A stretch of 43,310 nt of DNA from the NCBI GenBank assembly GCA_029864405.1, contig JAOTTP010000020.1, positions 1 to 43,310 on the forward strand, given 5' to 3'. This document shows positions 40,038 to 43,310 of this stretch, piece after piece. The translations under genes were made by a program, and so were the position numbers. Position 1 is the first letter of the stretch; every line of letters starts with the position of its first letter. The DNA is from Nitrospirota bacterium. GTDB lineage: Bacteria > Nitrospirota > Nitrospiria > Nitrospirales > UBA8639. The notes beneath the pieces are model-generated. The model was not told the origin of the DNA. It searched no databases and saw only the letters and a program-made list of their open reading frames with translations.

Positions 40038-41063
40038 GTGAAACAGACCCCAACGTCCATCAAGTCCTTCAAACAATTTCGAGACGCCGTCTATGCTTTT
40101 CGACTGCCACGGATTATTTTTTCCGCACTGGAGCTCAATCTCTTTACAACGATGGAAGGTCGGGATTGGACGATTCCTGAATTAGCCAAACGTGTGCGGG
40201 TGAGCCAGCGGGGACTCGCCATCTTATGCCGGAATCTTGCCAGTGTGGGGTTAGTGGTCAAGTCACAATCGGGATACCATCTTGCTCCTTTTTCCCAACG
40301 CTATCTCCAAGAATCCAGCCCGGACTTTCGGGGAGACTATTTGACGCTTATGCAGCGTCAATGGAGCGAATGGTCTCATCTGACGGAAGTCATTCGTGTC
40401 GGTCAGCCACTGGACAGCAAGGAGCCGGAAACCACGGAATATCGGCGATCGTTTTCCTGGGCCATGCATCATCGCTCCATCCAACCGGCCGGGGAGGTCG
40501 CACAACAACTTTCACTCAAAGCGGATCGTTCCCTTCTCGACTTAGGCGGTGGACCAGGCACGTATGCCCTGGCGTTTTTGAAACACAATCCAACCCTTCA
40601 CGCCACGGTGATGGATCGGCCTGCCGCTCTGGATGTCGCGCGTATGCTGGCGGAACAGTCTTCTTTCGGAACCCGCTTGACCTATCAAGGTGGAGATTTT
40701 TTAACAGCACGCATTGCAGGCACCTATGATGTGGTCTGGTATTCCAATGTGCTCCATATCTATTCTCCAGCAGACAACCTGAAAATCTTTAAGAAAATTA
40801 AACGAATCCTCAATCCGGGTGGTCGGCTCCTCATTCATGACACCTTTTTGCAGGATTCAAAAGAACTTCAGCCTCTTGAAGCCAATCTGTTTGCGGTCTC
40901 CATGTTGCTCTATACTGAGCGGGGCAACACCTATTCCGTCCGGGATGTTCGAGAGTGGCTTCAACGAGCGGGCCTCATCCGTTCACGAGTTCTTCATCTG
41001 AAAAAGGGAACGGGAGATTGGGATGGCCAACTGATTGAGGCACGCCTTCCGCGTTCCGGCTAA
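40038..41063 (+). CDS. SAM-dependent methyltransferase, O-methyltransferase family 2 type
   Basis: The 341-residue protein has the plan of acetylserotonin/caffeate-type O-methyltransferases. The first 100 residues are a winged-helix dimerisation domain (FRLPRIIFSALELNLFTTME, TIPELAKRVRVSQRGLAILC, YHLAPFSQRYLQE). The catalytic Rossmann domain has DLGGGPGTYALAF (SAM motif I, 168-180), VMDRPAALDVARM, YDVVWYSNVLHIYSPADN with a His in the usual base position, ILNPGGRLLIHDTF and RDVREWLQRAGL. It starts with GTG. The substrate cannot be told; quinones, tetrapyrroles and phenolics are all possible. It follows the unknown coupled genes and faces the histidine kinase gene. Confidence 0.85.
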   Translation: MKQTPTSIKSFKQFRDAVYAFRLPRIIFSALELNLFTTMEGRDWTIPELAKRVRVSQRGLAILCRNLASVGLVVKSQSGYHLAPFSQRYLQESSPDFRGDYLTLMQRQWSEWSHLTEVIRVGQPLDSKEPETTEYRRSFSWAMHHRSIQPAGEVAQQLSLKADRSLLDLGGGPGTYALAFLKHNPTLHATVMDRPAALDVARMLAEQSSFGTRLTYQGGDFLTARIAGTYDVVWYSNVLHIYSPADNLKIFKKIKRILNPGGRLLIHDTFLQDSKELQPLEANLFAVSMLLYTERGNTYSVRDVREWLQRAGLIRSRVLHLKKGTGDWDGQLIEARLPRSG

Positions 41064-41210
41064 CTTTTATTTTGTTCTTCTTAATCCTCAATGCTCTGTA
41101 ATAGATAATTTCCGAGCACGCCAGCTGTTCAAGATTTTTCTCTCTCGTAGCTGTAGCAGGCAACACACTCGCTCAGAATGCACACATCGAACAGTTCAGG
41201 CTGTGTTCAA

Positions 41211-43310
41211 TCAAGGTTGCCGGCGTTCTGGTTTTGGCGGCACACTCTGGGGTATGGGAACTGATGTCGGTGCCGGGGAACTTGGAAGATTCACAAGAAA
41301 CGTGGTTCCTCCTCCTCTCACGCTTTGCACTTCAATACTTCCACGATGTTCTTGAATAATTTGGTGGGCAATGGCCAATCCTAAGCCAGTCCCCTCATGT
41401 TCCTGACTCAAGTGTTTGGTGGTAAAGAACGGATCAAAAATATGCTCGACGTCTTCCGGATTTATCCCTTTTCCGGTGTCCTGAATGTCCACTTGCACCC
41501 AATCCTGCCACAGACCTGAACCAATCTTTCGAGTTCGCACCGTTAACACGCCACCCTCTGGAAGCATGGCTTCCACGGCATTAAACAACAGATTGAGGAA
41601 CACCTGTTTTAATTGTTGCCGGTCGGCAAATACCTTTGGCAACCCATGAGCTAAATCGGTTTCAACAACAATCAATTCATGAGAGGGGCGAATTCTGAGG
41701 GTGTACAGACAGGATTCCACAATATCATTGAGATCTTCTTCCTTGAGAAACGGTTCCATCGGTTTGGCATAATCCAAGATCTCCCGAGTGAGCCGCTCAA
41801 TTCGAAACACATCTTCTTTGACCACCTTACTGAATCGAACGAGAAACTGCTCATCATCCTTTCGTTCTGGTGCCAGGTCCACAAAGGCTTTGATCGACGT
41901 CAAGGGATTTCTAATTTCGTGGGCCAATCCGCCGGCCATGGTTTCGAGCGAGCGAAGCCGATCAGTTCGACGAACTAACGATTGGGAGCGCTTGAGCTCT
42001 TCATACAGCAAGGCATTGTCTAACGCCACGGAAGCTTCTTGGGAGAGGGTCGTTAACAAGGCCAAATCTTGGGTCGTGTAGCCTCCTCCGCTTTTCGTAT
42101 TAGGCCCGAACACACAAAAGCCTAACAGCCGCGTTTTGTTGACCAAGGGCAAACAGACTTCTGTGCCGATGTGAGCGAGCTGCGCGATGACGGCTTCAGA
42201 GTCAGAGTTGATGGTCGCAAGTTCCAATTCGTTGATGACAAAACAGGACGTGCCTTGTCTCCACATTTCTAACAAGGTGGGAGTTTTATTCAAATAGAGG
42301 ACCGGAAGATCGGTGGTGGATTTTCCAAAGCTGGATACCGGTCGATAGTCCTGACTGCTAGAACTTCGTAAATATAAGACCCCCCATTGTAATCCTAATG
42401 TGGGACAAATGGATTCCACGATGGTCGCCGTCAAATCTTTTAATTCCAGAATGGAGACAAGTGACTTAGAAAAATGCACCACCGTTTCATGCCGGTTATA
42501 TCGTTCTTTAAATAGTGATTTCGTGATAAAGGTTTTTGCTTCCCGTTTCAACGAAGACGCTCCAAACACCAAGACGAGCAACACGCTCAGTTCCACAAAG
42601 GAATAGGCGATATTGATTTTCCCAAAATACAGACTTTGGCCAAGGAGGAGGATCGGATAGGCTGGGAAAGCCACGAGCGCTAACAACAGGCTTCCCGTAA
42701 TGCCTCGTTCAACAGCCGTTCCGAGATCCATGAGTCGATATCGCAGGAGCGTGTACGCCACGACCGACGTATAGACCGTCAGAAGGATTGTCCCGTTTGG
42801 CGGGATCTCAATCCCATACCAGAGCGGAAAAGTGGTCATCCCTCCTATATACGCAATCACGGACCCGATGGTGAGAAGGTAAAATCGCGAACGTTCAGGA
42901 CCTGTTCTGGTCCGTGCTCCCTGATAGAGCAACCAGGTTCCGTAAATAGTCGAGAGGCCGAACCCCAGTAAATAGGCATGAAAAAAGGGGCCGGGTTTCG
43001 GCCAAAAGGGAAAATCACTGACCTGGTGCACATCGGCCACAAAATAGGGGGTGAAATTTGCGCAGAAATAAATAAGACTGGCTCCCCATCCAAGACGAAT
43101 AAGCCATCTGTGCGCTTCCACATCATCCAATAAGGTCAGGACATGCCACAGGTAGGCTGCCGGAAGAAAGATCGCTCCGGCCATCAACAATCGAACAAAA
43201 AAAAGGGCGAGATCGTGAGATGAAGAAACCTGCCATGCGCAATACCCATAGCCCCAAATGGCGGCAGCTAAACAATACAGGGCATAGGCTTGATGCTTGG
43301 AGTTGCGATG
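41211..43310 (-). CDS. sensor histidine kinase with 7TM and GAF domains, 5' end beyond window
   Basis: The frame is open to the right edge, giving 699 visible residues; the start lies outside. The N-terminal half has about seven or more hydrophobic segments, like the HisKA_7TM region. After a short linker (LKREAKTFITKSLFKERYNR) comes a GAF domain (about 270-430 of the visible part, ICPTLGLQWGVLYLR to GFCVFGPNTKSGGGYTTQDL). The HisKA H-box is GLAHEIRNPLTSIKAF (His at visible residue 464, codon 41919-41921). The HATPase_c domain has FLNLLFNAVEAML (N box), DTGKGINPEDVEHIFDPFFT (G1/F) and GTGLGLAIAHQI (G2). The layout is like PrsK-type kinases, but the signal is unknown. No response regulator is in the window. 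The tail is Pro-rich. Confidence 0.93.
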   Translation of the reverse strand, partial: HRNSKHQAYALYCLAAAIWGYGYCAWQVSSSHDLALFFVRLLMAGAIFLPAAYLWHVLTLLDDVEAHRWLIRLGWGASLIYFCANFTPYFVADVHQVSDFPFWPKPGPFFHAYLLGFGLSTIYGTWLLYQGARTRTGPERSRFYLLTIGSVIAYIGGMTTFPLWYGIEIPPNGTILLTVYTSVVAYTLLRYRLMDLGTAVERGITGSLLLALVAFPAYPILLLGQSLYFGKINIAYSFVELSVLLVLVFGASSLKREAKTFITKSLFKERYNRHETVVHFSKSLVSILELKDLTATIVESICPTLGLQWGVLYLRSSSSQDYRPVSSFGKSTTDLPVLYLNKTPTLLEMWRQGTSCFVINELELATINSDSEAVIAQLAHIGTEVCLPLVNKTRLLGFCVFGPNTKSGGGYTTQDLALLTTLSQEASVALDNALLYEELKRSQSLVRRTDRLRSLETMAGGLAHEIRNPLTSIKAFVDLAPERKDDEQFLVRFSKVVKEDVFRIERLTREILDYAKPMEPFLKEEDLNDIVESCLYTLRIRPSHELIVVETDLAHGLPKVFADRQQLKQVFLNLLFNAVEAMLPEGGVLTVRTRKIGSGLWQDWVQVDIQDTGKGINPEDVEHIFDPFFTTKHLSQEHEGTGLGLAIAHQIIQEHRGSIEVQSVRGGGTTFLVNLPSSPAPTSVPIPQSVPPKPERRQP

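Overview
The window is a dense, about half-GC bacterial chromosome segment made almost wholly of housekeeping genes. No rRNA, tRNA, CRISPR array, insertion sequence, phage gene or origin was seen. The gene content fits a Gram-negative-type, sigma-70 bacterium with lipoproteins, RlpA and a nitrate/nitrite-type NarK/NasA transporter. My best inference is Nitrospirota (Nitrospira-like), but that rests on protein style and the nitrite/nitrate transporter, not on a marker gene, so it is only a working idea.

Layout. Bases 1-7,600 (minus strand) carry a complete tryptophan operon in the order trpE-G-D-C-F-B-A, followed by the cut-off start of a peptidoglycan amidase. Bases 7,650-8,600 hold a terminator, a LysM lipoprotein gene and a divergent promoter pair. 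Bases 8,629-13,665 (plus) hold a MoxR-type AAA+ ATPase, a large uncharacterised partner protein and ligA. Bases 13,825-17,370 (minus) hold a CorC/HlyC-type membrane protein, an RlpA lipoprotein and a hypothetical protein. Then come a secreted coiled-coil protein and mutS2 (plus). From 20,564 to 25,751 (minus) lie queG, a secreted cysteine-rich protein, groEL (broken by a frameshift as given), groES and an RpoH-like sigma factor, which places the heat-shock regulator directly beside the chaperonin genes.

From 25,916 to 37,136 (plus) there is a transporter and then a riboflavin/purine supercluster: ribBA, ribH, nusB, purB, purC, purS, purQ, a DUF433 gene, purL and purF. Purine synthesis makes GTP, the substrate of the RibA half of RibBA, so the layout is metabolically coherent. 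From 37,247 to 41,063 (plus) is an accessory stretch: a thioredoxin-fold secreted protein, a translationally coupled pair (79-aa unknown plus a degenerate metallo-beta-lactamase-like protein), a TPR protein coupled to another unknown, and an O-methyltransferase-type enzyme. The window ends inside a 7TM-GAF sensor histidine kinase gene on the minus strand.

The items most worth following up are the MoxR ATPase plus large partner without a visible VWA protein, the groEL frameshift, the charged N-terminal tail of GroES with tandem leader hairpins beside rpoH, the secreted eight-cysteine protein, and the coupled small unknown genes at 37.8-40 kb. No proven new system is visible.
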